Source: Desulfuromonadales bacterium
GTDB taxonomy: Bacteria; Desulfobacterota; Desulfuromonadia; Desulfuromonadales; BM103
Direction of reading: 5' to 3'
Length of the DNA: 8,365 nt
Assembly (NCBI GenBank): GCA_029859485.1
Contig: JAOUDB010000093.1
Location: forward strand, 1-8,365
Shown here: in pieces, positions 1-6,665 of the stretch
How the letters are laid out: each line of letters starts with the position of its first letter
How positions within the stretch are numbered: position 1 is the stretch's first letter
Position numbers and translations under genes: made by a program
The notes under the pieces: model-generated
What the model saw: only the letters and a program-made list of their open reading frames with translations
What the model was told of the DNA's origin: nothing
The model's database searches: none

Positions 1-1115
1 CTCCCGGCCTGGTCGATATTCATGTCCACTTGCGCGATCCGGGCCTTGAATACAAAGAAGACATCGCCTCCGGCACACTCTCAGCGGTCACCGGCGGCTT
101 TACTTCCGTGGCTTGCATGCCGAACACCCAACCGGTCAACGACAACCAGACCGTCACCAGTTATATTCTGAATAAAGCGGCCCAGGAAGGTCATTGTCGT
201 GTGTTCCCGATCGCCAGCATCAGCAAGGGCCTCGACGGCGAATCACTGACGGGCATGGGCGAGCTGAAAGAACTGGGTGTCACGGCGGTCTCCGATGACG
301 GTAAGCCGGTTAGCAGTCCTCAGTTGATGCGCCGCGCCATGGAATACGCCAAACCTTTCGGTCTGACGATCGTGTCCCACGCGGAAGACCTCGACCTGGT
401 TGGCTCCGGAGTAATGAACGAAGGGCCTGTCTCAACAGAGCTCGGGCTTAAAGGGATCACCTGGGTCTCGGAAGACTCCGCGACCGCAAGAGAAGTGATG
501 CTTGCTGAATGTACCGGTGCGAACCTTCACGTTGCACATGTTTCCACGAAGGGCTCGATCGACATCGTGCGCCAGGCGAAAAAAAGGGGTGTCGCAGTCA
601 CCTGTGAAGCCACTCCGCATCATTTCACCTTGACCGATGAGGCCGTTCGCGGCTACAACACCAACGCCAAGATGAACCCACCTTTGCGCGGCGCAGAAGA
701 CAGGGAAGCCGTGCGTCAGGGTCTTGCTGATGGTACCGTTGATGCGATCGCTACAGATCACGCTCCCCACCATATTGATGAGAAAAACGTCGAATTCAAT
801 ATTGCCATGAACGGCATCGTTGGCCTCGAGACCGCACTGCCTCTTTCTTTGCAGTTGGTTGAAGACGGTGTTATCGATCTGCCCAGGGCTATTGCTCTCT
901 TGACCAGCGGCCCCGCAGGGTCTCTGAATCTTCCTGTCGGCCAATTGGAAGAGGGAGGGGACGCTGACATCGCAATCATAGACACTGAGTTGGAGTGGAC
1001 AGTTGATGCACAGAAGCTGGCGAGCAAGAGTAAAAACACCCCGTTTGATGGCTGGAAGATGAAGGGTGCTGCAGTCTGCACGATCGTCGCCGGAAAGATC
1101 GCATACCAGAGATAA
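1..1115 (+). CDS. pyrC: Dihydroorotase, class I (5' end outside window)
   Basis: Cytosolic zinc enzyme that reversibly cyclises N-carbamoyl-L-aspartate to L-dihydroorotate, the third step of pyrimidine synthesis. The reading frame is already open at base 3, and 370 residues plus a stop are visible. Class I enzymes have about 420-430 residues, so roughly 50-60 are missing. The visible part opens with [14 protein letters not shown], the family's metal-binding signature. By alignment with the Bacillus subtilis/Aquifex type, the metal ligands are all present: His codons at 21 and 27, Asp at 297 (in SDDGKPV), His at 378 (SHAED), His at 537 (AHVST) and Asp at 756 (ATDHAPH). That pattern, with Asp rather than a carboxylated Lys, marks the bacterial PyrC type rather than the E. 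coli class II type. The TTG at 30 is an internal Leu codon, not the start. carA begins 78 bases downstream, so the gene most likely belongs to a pyr operon with pyrB upstream. Confidence 0.96.
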   Translation, partial: PGLVDIHVHLRDPGLEYKEDIASGTLSAVTGGFTSVACMPNTQPVNDNQTVTSYILNKAAQEGHCRVFPIASISKGLDGESLTGMGELKELGVTAVSDDGKPVSSPQLMRRAMEYAKPFGLTIVSHAEDLDLVGSGVMNEGPVSTELGLKGITWVSEDSATAREVMLAECTGANLHVAHVSTKGSIDIVRQAKKRGVAVTCEATPHHFTLTDEAVRGYNTNAKMNPPLRGAEDREAVRQGLADGTVDAIATDHAPHHIDEKNVEFNIAMNGIVGLETALPLSLQLVEDGVIDLPRAIALLTSGPAGSLNLPVGQLEEGGDADIAIIDTELEWTVDAQKLASKSKNTPFDGWKMKGAAVCTIVAGKIAYQR

Positions 1116-1131
1116 GTTAACAGAAGTATTT

Positions 1132-1169
1132 GTGCCGCAGTCCGGGACGTCTCCTGACCTGCGGTGCAC
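1132..1169 (+). other. Possible RNA hairpin in the pyrC-carA gap
   Basis: CCGCAG (1135-1140) pairs with CTGCGG (1159-1164). GTG (1132-1134) can extend the helix with CAC (1167-1169) across a two-base bulge. No U-tract follows, so it does not look like an intrinsic terminator. It could be an RNA-stability or processing element between pyrC and carA, or chance pairing. No function is shown by the sequence. Confidence 0.3.
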
Positions 1170-1181
1170 CATGTTCAAATC

Positions 1182-1187
1182 AAGGAG
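1182..1187 (+). promoter_or_regulatory. Ribosome binding site that fixes the carA start
   Basis: AAGGAG lies six bases before the ATG at 1194. It decides between that ATG and the in-frame GTG at 1164, which would add ten residues. The GTG has no comparable site upstream, and CarA proteins normally begin at the [14 protein letters not shown] segment. Confidence 0.85.
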
Positions 1188-1193
1188 TTGTTT

Positions 1194-2315
1194 ATGAAAG
1201 CAGCATTGGCCCTGGCCGATGGCAGAGTTTTTTTCGGTCAAGCCTTAGGAGCCTCCGGTGAAATCTCCGGAGAGGTTGTTTTTAACACCAGCATGTCCGG
1301 TTATCAGGAGATCCTGACCGATCCCTCCTATCGTGGTGAAATCGTAACCATGACCTACCCATTGATCGGCAACTACGGGATCAACCGTGAAGACGTTGAA
1401 TCATCAAGACCTCACCTCGCTGGCTTCGTCGTCAAGGAAGCCTGTGATATGCCGAGCAACTGGCGTTCGGAGATGACCCTTGATGCTTACCTAAAGGAAA
1501 ACAACATCATCGGTCTCTCCGGGATCGATACCCGCGCGCTGGTTCGTCATATCCGCGACAAAGGCGCCCAGACCGGCATTATTTCGACAATTGACCTGGA
1601 TGCTGACAGCCTGGTGGCAAAAGCCAAGGCGTCGCCTTCAATCGTCGGGCAGGATCTCGTGCAGGAAGTGACCTGTAAGGAGGCTTACGACTGGAATGAG
1701 GGGACCTGGGATCTGGCCGACGGCTATGAAAAAAAGCAAGGTCCGGCCGAGTACAAGGTGGTCGCCTACGACTTCGGCATCAAATACAACATCTTGCGTA
1801 ACCTGGTCAGTAAAGGCTGCGCCGTAACTGTTGTGCCTGCCGATACACCCGCAGAAAAAGTTCTGGCAATGCAGCCTGATGGCGTTTTCCTCAGCAACGG
1901 CCCCGGGGACCCTGAGCCGATCACTTATGCCCAGGAGAACATCCGCCAACTGCTCGGCAAGGTTCCACTCTTCGGTATCTGCCTCGGCCACCAACTGCTC
2001 TCGATTGCCCTGGGCGGCAGCACCTATAAACTGAAATTCGGTCATCGTGGTGGCAATCAGCCGGTACGACGTGGGGAGGGTCACAATGTCGAGATCACCT
2101 CGCAAAACCATGGTTTTGCGGTCGACGCCAGCACCCTGCAGGGCGATGCGGTTATCACGCACATCAACCTCAACGACAACACTGTTGAAGGCTTAAAGCA
2201 TAAGACAATGCCGGCGTTTTCCGTACAGTATCATCCCGAGGCTTCACCGGGGCCGCACGACGCCAATTACCTGTTTGGTGAATTCATCAAGCTGATGAAA
2301 GACTCTAAAGCTTAA
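1194..2315 (+). CDS. carA: Carbamoyl-phosphate synthase small (glutaminase) subunit
   Basis: Glutamine amidotransferase subunit of carbamoyl-phosphate synthase. It hydrolyses glutamine and passes ammonia through a tunnel to CarB, supplying carbamoyl phosphate for pyrimidines and arginine. The product has 373 residues, the usual size. The N-terminal CPSase small-chain domain (about 1-150) has [15 protein letters not shown] and [18 protein letters not shown]. The C-terminal class I glutamine amidotransferase domain (about 185-370) has SNGPGDPEP, the nucleophile Cys263 in GICLGHQ, and the His347/Glu349 pair in [12 protein letters not shown]. These correspond to E. coli Cys269, His353 and Glu355 with a constant offset of six, so the triad is intact. 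The ATG at 1194 was chosen for its AAGGAG site and family alignment. carB follows after 91 bases of repeat-rich spacer, an unusually long gap for two subunits needed in equal amounts. Confidence 0.98.
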   Translation: MKAALALADGRVFFGQALGASGEISGEVVFNTSMSGYQEILTDPSYRGEIVTMTYPLIGNYGINREDVESSRPHLAGFVVKEACDMPSNWRSEMTLDAYLKENNIIGLSGIDTRALVRHIRDKGAQTGIISTIDLDADSLVAKAKASPSIVGQDLVQEVTCKEAYDWNEGTWDLADGYEKKQGPAEYKVVAYDFGIKYNILRNLVSKGCAVTVVPADTPAEKVLAMQPDGVFLSNGPGDPEPITYAQENIRQLLGKVPLFGICLGHQLLSIALGGSTYKLKFGHRGGNQPVRRGEGHNVEITSQNHGFAVDASTLQGDAVITHINLNDNTVEGLKHKTMPAFSVQYHPEASPGPHDANYLFGEFIKLMKDSKA

Positions 2316-2359
2316 GGATAAGGGAGCTGGGTTAAGGGACAAGGGTTATGACTTAAGGG
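2312..2359 (+). repeat. Spaced TTAAGG repeat, about 20-21-base period
   Basis: TTAAGG occurs at 2312, 2332 and 2353, steps of 20 and 21 bases. Related words (ATAAGGG, ACAAGGG) follow the first two copies at similar offsets, so the unit is a degenerate tandem repeat. The first copy overlaps the carA stop codon. The role is unknown. It may be remnant low-complexity expansion or a binding array on one helical face. Confidence 0.6.
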
Positions 2360-2365
2360 CTTCAC

Positions 2366-2400
2366 CTTGAGCCATGAACCATGAACCGTGAACCATTGAT
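2366..2400 (+). repeat. Tandem heptamer array (CATGAAC-like) before carB
   Basis: Seven-base units run head to tail: CATGAAC at 2373, CATGAAC at 2380, CGTGAAC at 2387 and the degenerate CATTGAT at 2394. A further degenerate unit (CTTGAGC) sits at 2366. The array ends six bases before the carB ATG and fills the place where a ribosome binding site would be expected. From memory, similar ATGAACC/GTGAACC heptamer strings occur between genes in Geobacter-like genomes; I could not check this. Confidence 0.7.
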
Positions 2401-2406
2401 AAAAAT

Positions 2407-5400
2407 ATGCCAAAAAGAACTGATATCAAGAAGATTCTCATCGTTGGTGCCGGGCCGATTGTTATCGGCCAGGCCTGCGAGTTTGACTATTCCGGGACCC
2501 AGGCCTGCAAGGCGTTGAAAGAGGAGGGCTACGAAGTCGTTCTTCTCAACTCCAACCCTGCAACGATCATGACCGATCCCGACTTTGCTGATCGCACCTA
2601 CATCGAGCCGGTCAATCCTGAAACGCTGGCACGTATCATCGCCAAGGAAAGGCCGCAAGCCCTGTTGCCAACCCTCGGTGGCCAGACAGCTCTTAATTGT
2701 GCTGTTGCTGTCGCTAAAGACGGTACTCTCGAAAAATACAACGTTGAGCTGATCGGCGCGAAACTCCCGGCCATCGAAAAAGCCGAAGATCGTACCCTGT
2801 TCAAGGCGGCTATGGAGAACATCGGCATAGCTGTACCAAAATCCGGGCTGGCTCACAGTCGTGAAGAGGCGATTGAAGTTATCGAAAGCATTGGCTTTCC
2901 TGTCATTATTCGACCTTCCTTTACTCTCGGCGGCACCGGCGGCGGCATCGCCTACAACATGGAAGAGTACCTGCAGATCGCCATGTCCGGGATCGATGCT
3001 TCGCCAACCGATGAGGTCCTGGTTGAAGAATCAGTCATCGGCTGGAAAGAGTTCGAGCTTGAGGTCATGCGTGACACCGCCGATAACGTGGTCATTATCT
3101 GTTCTATCGAGAACCTCGACCCCATGGGTGTCCACACGGGAGACTCCATTACTGTCGCGCCGGCACAGACACTGACAGATAAAGAGTATCAACTGCTGCG
3201 TGATGCCTCGATCAGGATTATTCGTGAGATCGGTGTTGAAACGGGCGGCTCTAACATCCAGTTCGGCATCAATCCTGATGATGGCCGCATGGTTGTTATC
3301 GAAATGAATCCTCGTGTGTCGCGTTCTTCAGCGTTGGCCTCTAAAGCGACCGGCTTTCCGATCGCCAAGATCGCTGCCAAACTTTCGATCGGCTACACTC
3401 TTGATGAAATCCCCAACGACATCACCCGCGAGACTTACGCGTCTTTTGAGCCGACTATCGACTATGTGGTCACCAAGATGCCGCGCTTCACCTTCGAAAA
3501 GTTTCCTCAGGCCGACGCGACCTTGACGACCCAGATGAAGTCGGTCGGTGAGGCCATGTCGATTGGCCGCACCTTCAAGGAGAGCCTGCAGAAAGCCATG
3601 CGTTCACTGGAGATTGGTTCCTGTGGCTTCGAGAGCCGTTTCTTTGATGACGCTGAACTTAATCGTCGCACACTTGACGACTCGGAGATCCATGCTCTTG
3701 AGGAAAAGTTACGGGTCCCCAACTGGGAACGCCTCTGGTATGTCGCTGACGCCATGCGTGCAGGCTTGACGATCAACGAGATCTTCGCTTTAACGTATAT
3801 TGATCGCTGGTTCCTGCATAAGATTGAGCAACTCGTGGCGATGGAGCAACGGCTACTCAGGGCAAAAGAGCTGCTGGAACAACCTGAGGGGGAAGTCTTC
3901 AAGACGTTGCTACGCGAAGCCAAGCAGATGGGCTTCTCGGATATGCGCCTGGCCAAACTCTGGAAGAGCCACGAAGACAAAGTCCGTACACTTCGTCACA
4001 AGCTCAACATCACGCCCGTCTACAAGCGGGTTGATACCTGCGGAGCGGAATTCGAAGCCTTTACCCCTTATCTTTACTCTTCATACGAAGAAGAATGCGA
4101 AGCGGCGCCCACGGATCGCAAGAAGATCATGATCCTCGGAGGTGGCCCAAACCGTATCGGCCAGGGTATCGAGTTTGATTACTGCTGCGTTCACGGCGTC
4201 TTTGCCCTCGGAGAAGATGGCTACGAGACCATCATGGTTAACTGTAACCCGGAGACGGTTTCAACCGACTATGACACCTCGGATCGCCTTTACTTTGAAC
4301 CTTTAACCTTTGAGGACGTGCTTGAGATCGTTCATGTCGAGAAGCCTGAGGGCGTCATTGTACAGTTTGGCGGGCAGACGCCGCTTAAGCTCGCTGTTGC
4401 CCTGGAAAAGGCTGGCGTGCCGATCATTGGCACCACACCGGACGCGATCGACCGTGCTGAGGACCGTGAGCGTTTCCAGGAACTCCTGTACAAGCTGGGT
4501 TTGAAGCAGCCTGCAAACGGCATTGCTCGCTCGGTTCCAGAGTCGGAGAAGATCGCCGAGCGCGTTGGTTACCCTGTTGTTGTCAGACCAAGTTACGTAT
4601 TGGGCGGGAGGGCCATGGAAATCGTTCACGACCTGCAGCAATTGCGTGACTACATGCAATATGCGGTAGAAGCATCTCCCGATCATCCGATCCTGGTCGA
4701 TAAATTCCTGAGCCAGGCGATCGAGGTCGATGTAGACGCACTTTGTGACCGCGAGCAGGTTGTTATCGGCGGCATCATGCAACACATTGAGGAGGCGGGT
4801 ATCCACTCTGGAGATTCAGCCTGTGTGCTTCCTCCCTATTCCCTGGACAAGTCGATCGTCGATGAGATTCGTCGTCAAACAGTCGCTCTGGCCCTTGAAC
4901 TGGGTGTCTGCGGCCTGATGAATATCCAGTTTGCGGTGAAAGATGATGAGATCTTCCTGCTTGAGGTCAATCCCCGTGCCAGTCGGACATCGCCCTTTGT
5001 CTCCAAGGCGACCGGAAGGCCATTGGCCAAAATCGCCGCGCGCATTATGGCAGGGAAGACCCTGGCAGAGCTTGGAGTTTTAGAAGAGATTATCCCCGAA
5101 CACATCTCTATCAAAGAGTCGGTCTTCCCCTTTACCAAGTTCCCCGGGGTCGATAGTCTGCTTGGACCTGAGATGAAGTCCACCGGCGAAGTCATGGGTA
5201 TTGATTTTGAGTTCGGTAAAGCCTTTGCCAAGGCCCAACTGGGCGCGAATGTGCGCCTGCCGACTTCGGGCCAGGTTTTTGTCAGCGTCAAGGAAGAAGA
5301 TAAAACAGCGATCGTTGAACCGGTGCTCAAACTGCGTGATGCAGGTTTCGAGATCGTCGCAACCAGCGGCACAGCGGCCTTCCTGCGCGCCTACGGAGTT

Positions 5401-5670
5401 CAGGCGGTTCCAATCAACAAGGTTAAGGAAGGGCGACCACACTGCGTAGACGCCATCAAGAACAACCAGATCACCCTGGTCTTCAATACGACCTTCGGAA
5501 CCCAGTCGATCATTGACTCCTTTTCCATTCGTCGTTCAGCGCTTATGCACAACGTTGCCTACTTCACAACGGTCGCAGGAATACAGGCTGCGGCAGACGG
5601 GATTCTGGCCATGAAGCGTGAAAGTCTTGACGTTACGCCGATTCAGGAGTACTATCCCCAAAACGGGTAG
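2407..5670 (+). CDS. carB: Carbamoyl-phosphate synthase large subunit
   Basis: Synthetase subunit that makes carbamoyl phosphate from bicarbonate, two ATP and the ammonia delivered by CarA. It has 1087 residues and the full duplicated architecture. The first ATP-grasp half (about 1-400) has the nucleotide-fold motif [18 protein letters not shown], Arg169 in RPSFTLGG, and Glu299/Asn301/Arg303 in EMNPR. An oligomerisation segment (about 400-570) follows. The second half (from about 573) has [21 protein letters not shown], Arg727 in RPSYVLGG, and Glu853/Asn855/Arg857 in EVNPR. The first half matches E. coli numbering exactly and the second is shifted by 12, so about 12 residues are inserted between 303 and 727, most likely in the oligomerisation segment. 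The MGS-like allosteric domain (about 950-1087) keeps Thr986, Thr989, Lys1005, Asn1027 and Thr1029, equivalents of the E. coli UMP/IMP/ornithine pocket, so nucleotide control is probable. No Shine-Dalgarno is visible before the ATG. The nearest upstream in-frame stop is at 2389, leaving no better start. Confidence 0.98.
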   Translation: MPKRTDIKKILIVGAGPIVIGQACEFDYSGTQACKALKEEGYEVVLLNSNPATIMTDPDFADRTYIEPVNPETLARIIAKERPQALLPTLGGQTALNCAVAVAKDGTLEKYNVELIGAKLPAIEKAEDRTLFKAAMENIGIAVPKSGLAHSREEAIEVIESIGFPVIIRPSFTLGGTGGGIAYNMEEYLQIAMSGIDASPTDEVLVEESVIGWKEFELEVMRDTADNVVIICSIENLDPMGVHTGDSITVAPAQTLTDKEYQLLRDASIRIIREIGVETGGSNIQFGINPDDGRMVVIEMNPRVSRSSALASKATGFPIAKIAAKLSIGYTLDEIPNDITRETYASFEPTIDYVVTKMPRFTFEKFPQADATLTTQMKSVGEAMSIGRTFKESLQKAMRSLEIGSCGFESRFFDDAELNRRTLDDSEIHALEEKLRVPNWERLWYVADAMRAGLTINEIFALTYIDRWFLHKIEQLVAMEQRLLRAKELLEQPEGEVFKTLLREAKQMGFSDMRLAKLWKSHEDKVRTLRHKLNITPVYKRVDTCGAEFEAFTPYLYSSYEEECEAAPTDRKKIMILGGGPNRIGQGIEFDYCCVHGVFALGEDGYETIMVNCNPETVSTDYDTSDRLYFEPLTFEDVLEIVHVEKPEGVIVQFGGQTPLKLAVALEKAGVPIIGTTPDAIDRAEDRERFQELLYKLGLKQPANGIARSVPESEKIAERVGYPVVVRPSYVLGGRAMEIVHDLQQLRDYMQYAVEASPDHPILVDKFLSQAIEVDVDALCDREQVVIGGIMQHIEEAGIHSGDSACVLPPYSLDKSIVDEIRRQTVALALELGVCGLMNIQFAVKDDEIFLLEVNPRASRTSPFVSKATGRPLAKIAARIMAGKTLAELGVLEEIIPEHISIKESVFPFTKFPGVDSLLGPEMKSTGEVMGIDFEFGKAFAKAQLGANVRLPTSGQVFVSVKEEDKTAIVEPVLKLRDAGFEIVATSGTAAFLRAYGVQAVPINKVKEGRPHCVDAIKNNQITLVFNTTFGTQSIIDSFSIRRSALMHNVAYFTTVAGIQAAADGILAMKRESLDVTPIQEYYPQNG

Positions 5671-5686
5671 ACAACTACCCGTTTTT
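5660..5686 (+). terminator. Intrinsic terminator of the pyr/car operon, overlapping the carB stop
   Basis: An 11-bp perfect stem, AAAACGGGTAG (5660-5670) with CTACCCGTTTT (5675-5685), closes on an ACAA tetraloop and runs into five T's. The last three bases of the left arm are the carB TAG stop, so a ribosome finishing carB sits on the hairpin. The A-rich left and T-rich right arms are typical of Rho-independent terminators and would also permit weaker termination on the opposite strand. Confidence 0.88.
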
Positions 5687-5704
5687 CATTATTTGAGATT
5701 CTAC

Positions 5705-5737
5705 TGTTCGGGCGGGTTATCCTGCCCGAACAATTTT
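5705..5737 (+). terminator. Second hairpin between carB and greA: backup terminator or greA leader element
   Basis: TGTTCGGGCGGG (5705-5716) pairs with CCTGCCCGAACA (5721-5732), 12 bp including one G-U pair, closing on a TTAT loop and followed by ATTTTATT. The stem is strong but the T-run is short. It could back up the hairpin at 5660-5686. Alternatively, if a promoter lies upstream of it, it would be part of the greA leader and act as an attenuator. Only 30 bases separate it from the greA ATG. Confidence 0.65.
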
Positions 5738-5762
5738 ATTAATAAGCAAGGAAGAAACTGTT

Positions 5763-6239
5763 ATGTCAGAAACCGTACCGATGACACCTGAGGGACACCA
5801 GAGACTTCAGGAAGAACTGAAACACTTGATCCGCGTTGAACGTCCCAAGGTTATTCAGGATATTGCTGAAGCCCGCGCTCATGGCGATCTTTCAGAGAAC
5901 GCCGAGTATGATGCTGCTAAAGAGCGCCAAGGCTTTGTTGAGGGTCGGATTTCTGAGATCAACGGTAAGATGGCCCGCTGCCAGGTTATCGATCCTTCAG
6001 AGATGGACACCGATAAAATCGTGTTCGGTGCAACCGTCAAACTGTTTGATGTCGAGTCAGAGAGTGAAGTGACTTACCGCATCGTCGGGCAGGATGAGGC
6101 GGACATCAAGGCTGGACTGATTTCTATCAACAGCCCGGTCGCCAAGGCCTTGATCGGTCATCGTGTTGATGATGAGGTGAACATCAAGGTCCCATCAGGT
6201 ATCAGAACTTACGAAATCATTGATATCAATTACGTTTAA
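5763..6239 (+). CDS. greA: Transcription elongation factor GreA
   Basis: Binds backtracked RNA polymerase through the secondary channel and stimulates cleavage of the extruded RNA 3' end, so stalled complexes restart. The product has 158 residues, the standard size. The N-terminal antiparallel coiled coil (about 1-75) carries the acidic tip [14 protein letters not shown], with the Mg-coordinating Asp42 and Glu45. The C-terminal FKBP-like polymerase-docking domain (about 80-158) includes [20 protein letters not shown] and the closing [10 protein letters not shown] segment. The ATG at 5763 has AAGGAAG eight bases upstream. GreB is a close paralogue, but the sequence fits GreA better. The gene follows the double hairpin after carB, so it probably has its own promoter or depends on read-through. 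The DUF1858 gene starts 14 bases downstream and is likely cotranscribed. Confidence 0.96.
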   Translation: MSETVPMTPEGHQRLQEELKHLIRVERPKVIQDIAEARAHGDLSENAEYDAAKERQGFVEGRISEINGKMARCQVIDPSEMDTDKIVFGATVKLFDVESESEVTYRIVGQDEADIKAGLISINSPVAKALIGHRVDDEVNIKVPSGIRTYEIIDINYV

Positions 6240-6253
6240 ATGGAGTCTCGCAA

Positions 6254-6448
6254 ATGTCTGTAATCACTAAAGATATGACCTTTCACGAAGTTATGCAAAA
6301 AAGCCCTGAAGTTGTAAAAGTTCTCGGGTCCTTCAACCTTGGCTGCGTTGGCTGCATGGGCGCCATAAATGAAACCCTCGAGCAGGGGGCTACGGCTCAC
6401 GGTCTTGATGTTGAAGATTTGCTCACAGCTTTGAACGCAATATTTTAA
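6254..6448 (+). CDS. DUF1858 small CxxC protein (hybrid-cluster-protein-associated redox disulfide type)
   Basis: A 64-residue cytosolic protein with no signal peptide or membrane segment. It matches the DUF1858 family layout: an N-terminal TKDMTFHEVMQKSPEVVKVL helix region, a glycine-flanked cysteine pair Cys31-x-x-Cys34 in NLGCVGCMGA, then ETLEQGATAHGLDVEDLLTALN. The family is found mostly in anaerobes and was named for its association with hybrid cluster protein. The two cysteines are assumed to form a redox disulfide or bind a ligand, but the biochemical role is unknown. The start is the ATG at 6254; TGGAG at 6241-6245 is a weak ribosome binding site eight bases upstream, just after the greA stop. 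The short gap suggests cotranscription with greA. A functional link to GreA is not shown. Confidence 0.88.
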   Translation: MSVITKDMTFHEVMQKSPEVVKVLGSFNLGCVGCMGAINETLEQGATAHGLDVEDLLTALNAIF

Positions 6449-6506
6449 CGCACCAGAAGTAGGCGCCTCTAGGCGAAGACGCTAAGGTTAAGTGAAAGAC
6501 GCAAAG

Positions 6507-6538
6507 AACCCTTTTGCATGCTTCTGGGTTTGAGTTTT
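6507..6538 (+). terminator. Weak candidate terminator after the greA-DUF1858 pair
   Basis: AACCC (6507-6511) can pair with GGGTT (6526-6530) around a 14-base loop containing the palindrome GCATGC, followed four bases later by TTTT. The stem is short and the loop large, so termination here is only possible. It lies inside the central part of the inverted-repeat element and is the only T-run-linked hairpin I see between the DUF1858 gene and recG. Confidence 0.25.
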
Positions 6539-6546
6539 GTCGTCCT

Positions 6547-6559
6547 GACCCTCGACCCT
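6547..6559 (+). repeat. Short tandem heptamer GACCCTC/GACCCTA
   Basis: Two head-to-tail seven-base units, GACCCT at 6547 and again at 6554, lie in the centre of the inverted-repeat element. The second also forms a small TCGACC/GGTTGA hairpin (6552-6566). Seven bases is the same period as the array before carB, although the word differs. Two copies alone could be chance. Confidence 0.4.
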
Positions 6560-6665
6560 AGGTTGATTCTCAAGTTTTCCCCTTTGCGTCTTTGTTGCAT
6601 TTCCTTGGCGTCTTTGCGTTACGCTTTTACGGTTCCGGTACTAATAACCTTTTGGGGTGGCGGAG

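Larger units (their letters stand above)
6473..6618. repeat. Imperfect long inverted repeat built from AAAGACGCAAAG-like words
   Basis: The 217-base gap between the DUF1858 gene and recG has no convincing gene. It holds two facing arms. AAAGACGCAAAG (6495-6506) is the exact reverse complement of 6582-6593. Outside it, GAAGACGCTAAGG (6475-6487) matches the reverse complement of CCTTGGCGTCTTTGCG (6603-6618) with two mismatches. The unpaired middle is about 75 bases. Each arm therefore contains two direct copies of the same word, giving four copies in all. It could fold as a cruciform or a transcript stem, or be a small non-autonomous mobile or REP-like repeat. No target-site duplication is obvious at the ends. 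I recall GCGTCTTTGCG-type repeats between genes in other bacteria, but could not check. Confidence 0.7.

Noticed and set aside
1164..1193. Upstream GTG start giving CarA ten more residues
   Set aside because: The ATG at 1194 has an AAGGAG six bases upstream and fits the family N-terminus. The GTG lies inside a possible hairpin without a ribosome binding site.
432..1241. Long antisense open frame (269 codons) across pyrC and the start of carA
   Set aside because: It lies opposite confidently identified genes, has no recognisable domain and no ribosome binding site evidence. It is a by-product of codon bias in the + strand genes.
2366..2400. CRISPR-like array before carB
   Set aside because: The units are seven bases long and directly abutting, with no spacers. 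This is a short tandem repeat, not a CRISPR.
6460..6476. Terminator hairpin at GGCGCCTCTAGGCG just after the DUF1858 gene
   Set aside because: The stem is only four bases with a four-base loop and no T-run follows.
6614..6645. Promoter for recG (TTGCGT followed by an ACTAAT box)
   Set aside because: Each box matches the sigma-70 consensus at only three or four of six positions, and the -35 box is part of the repeated word. Not strong enough to list.
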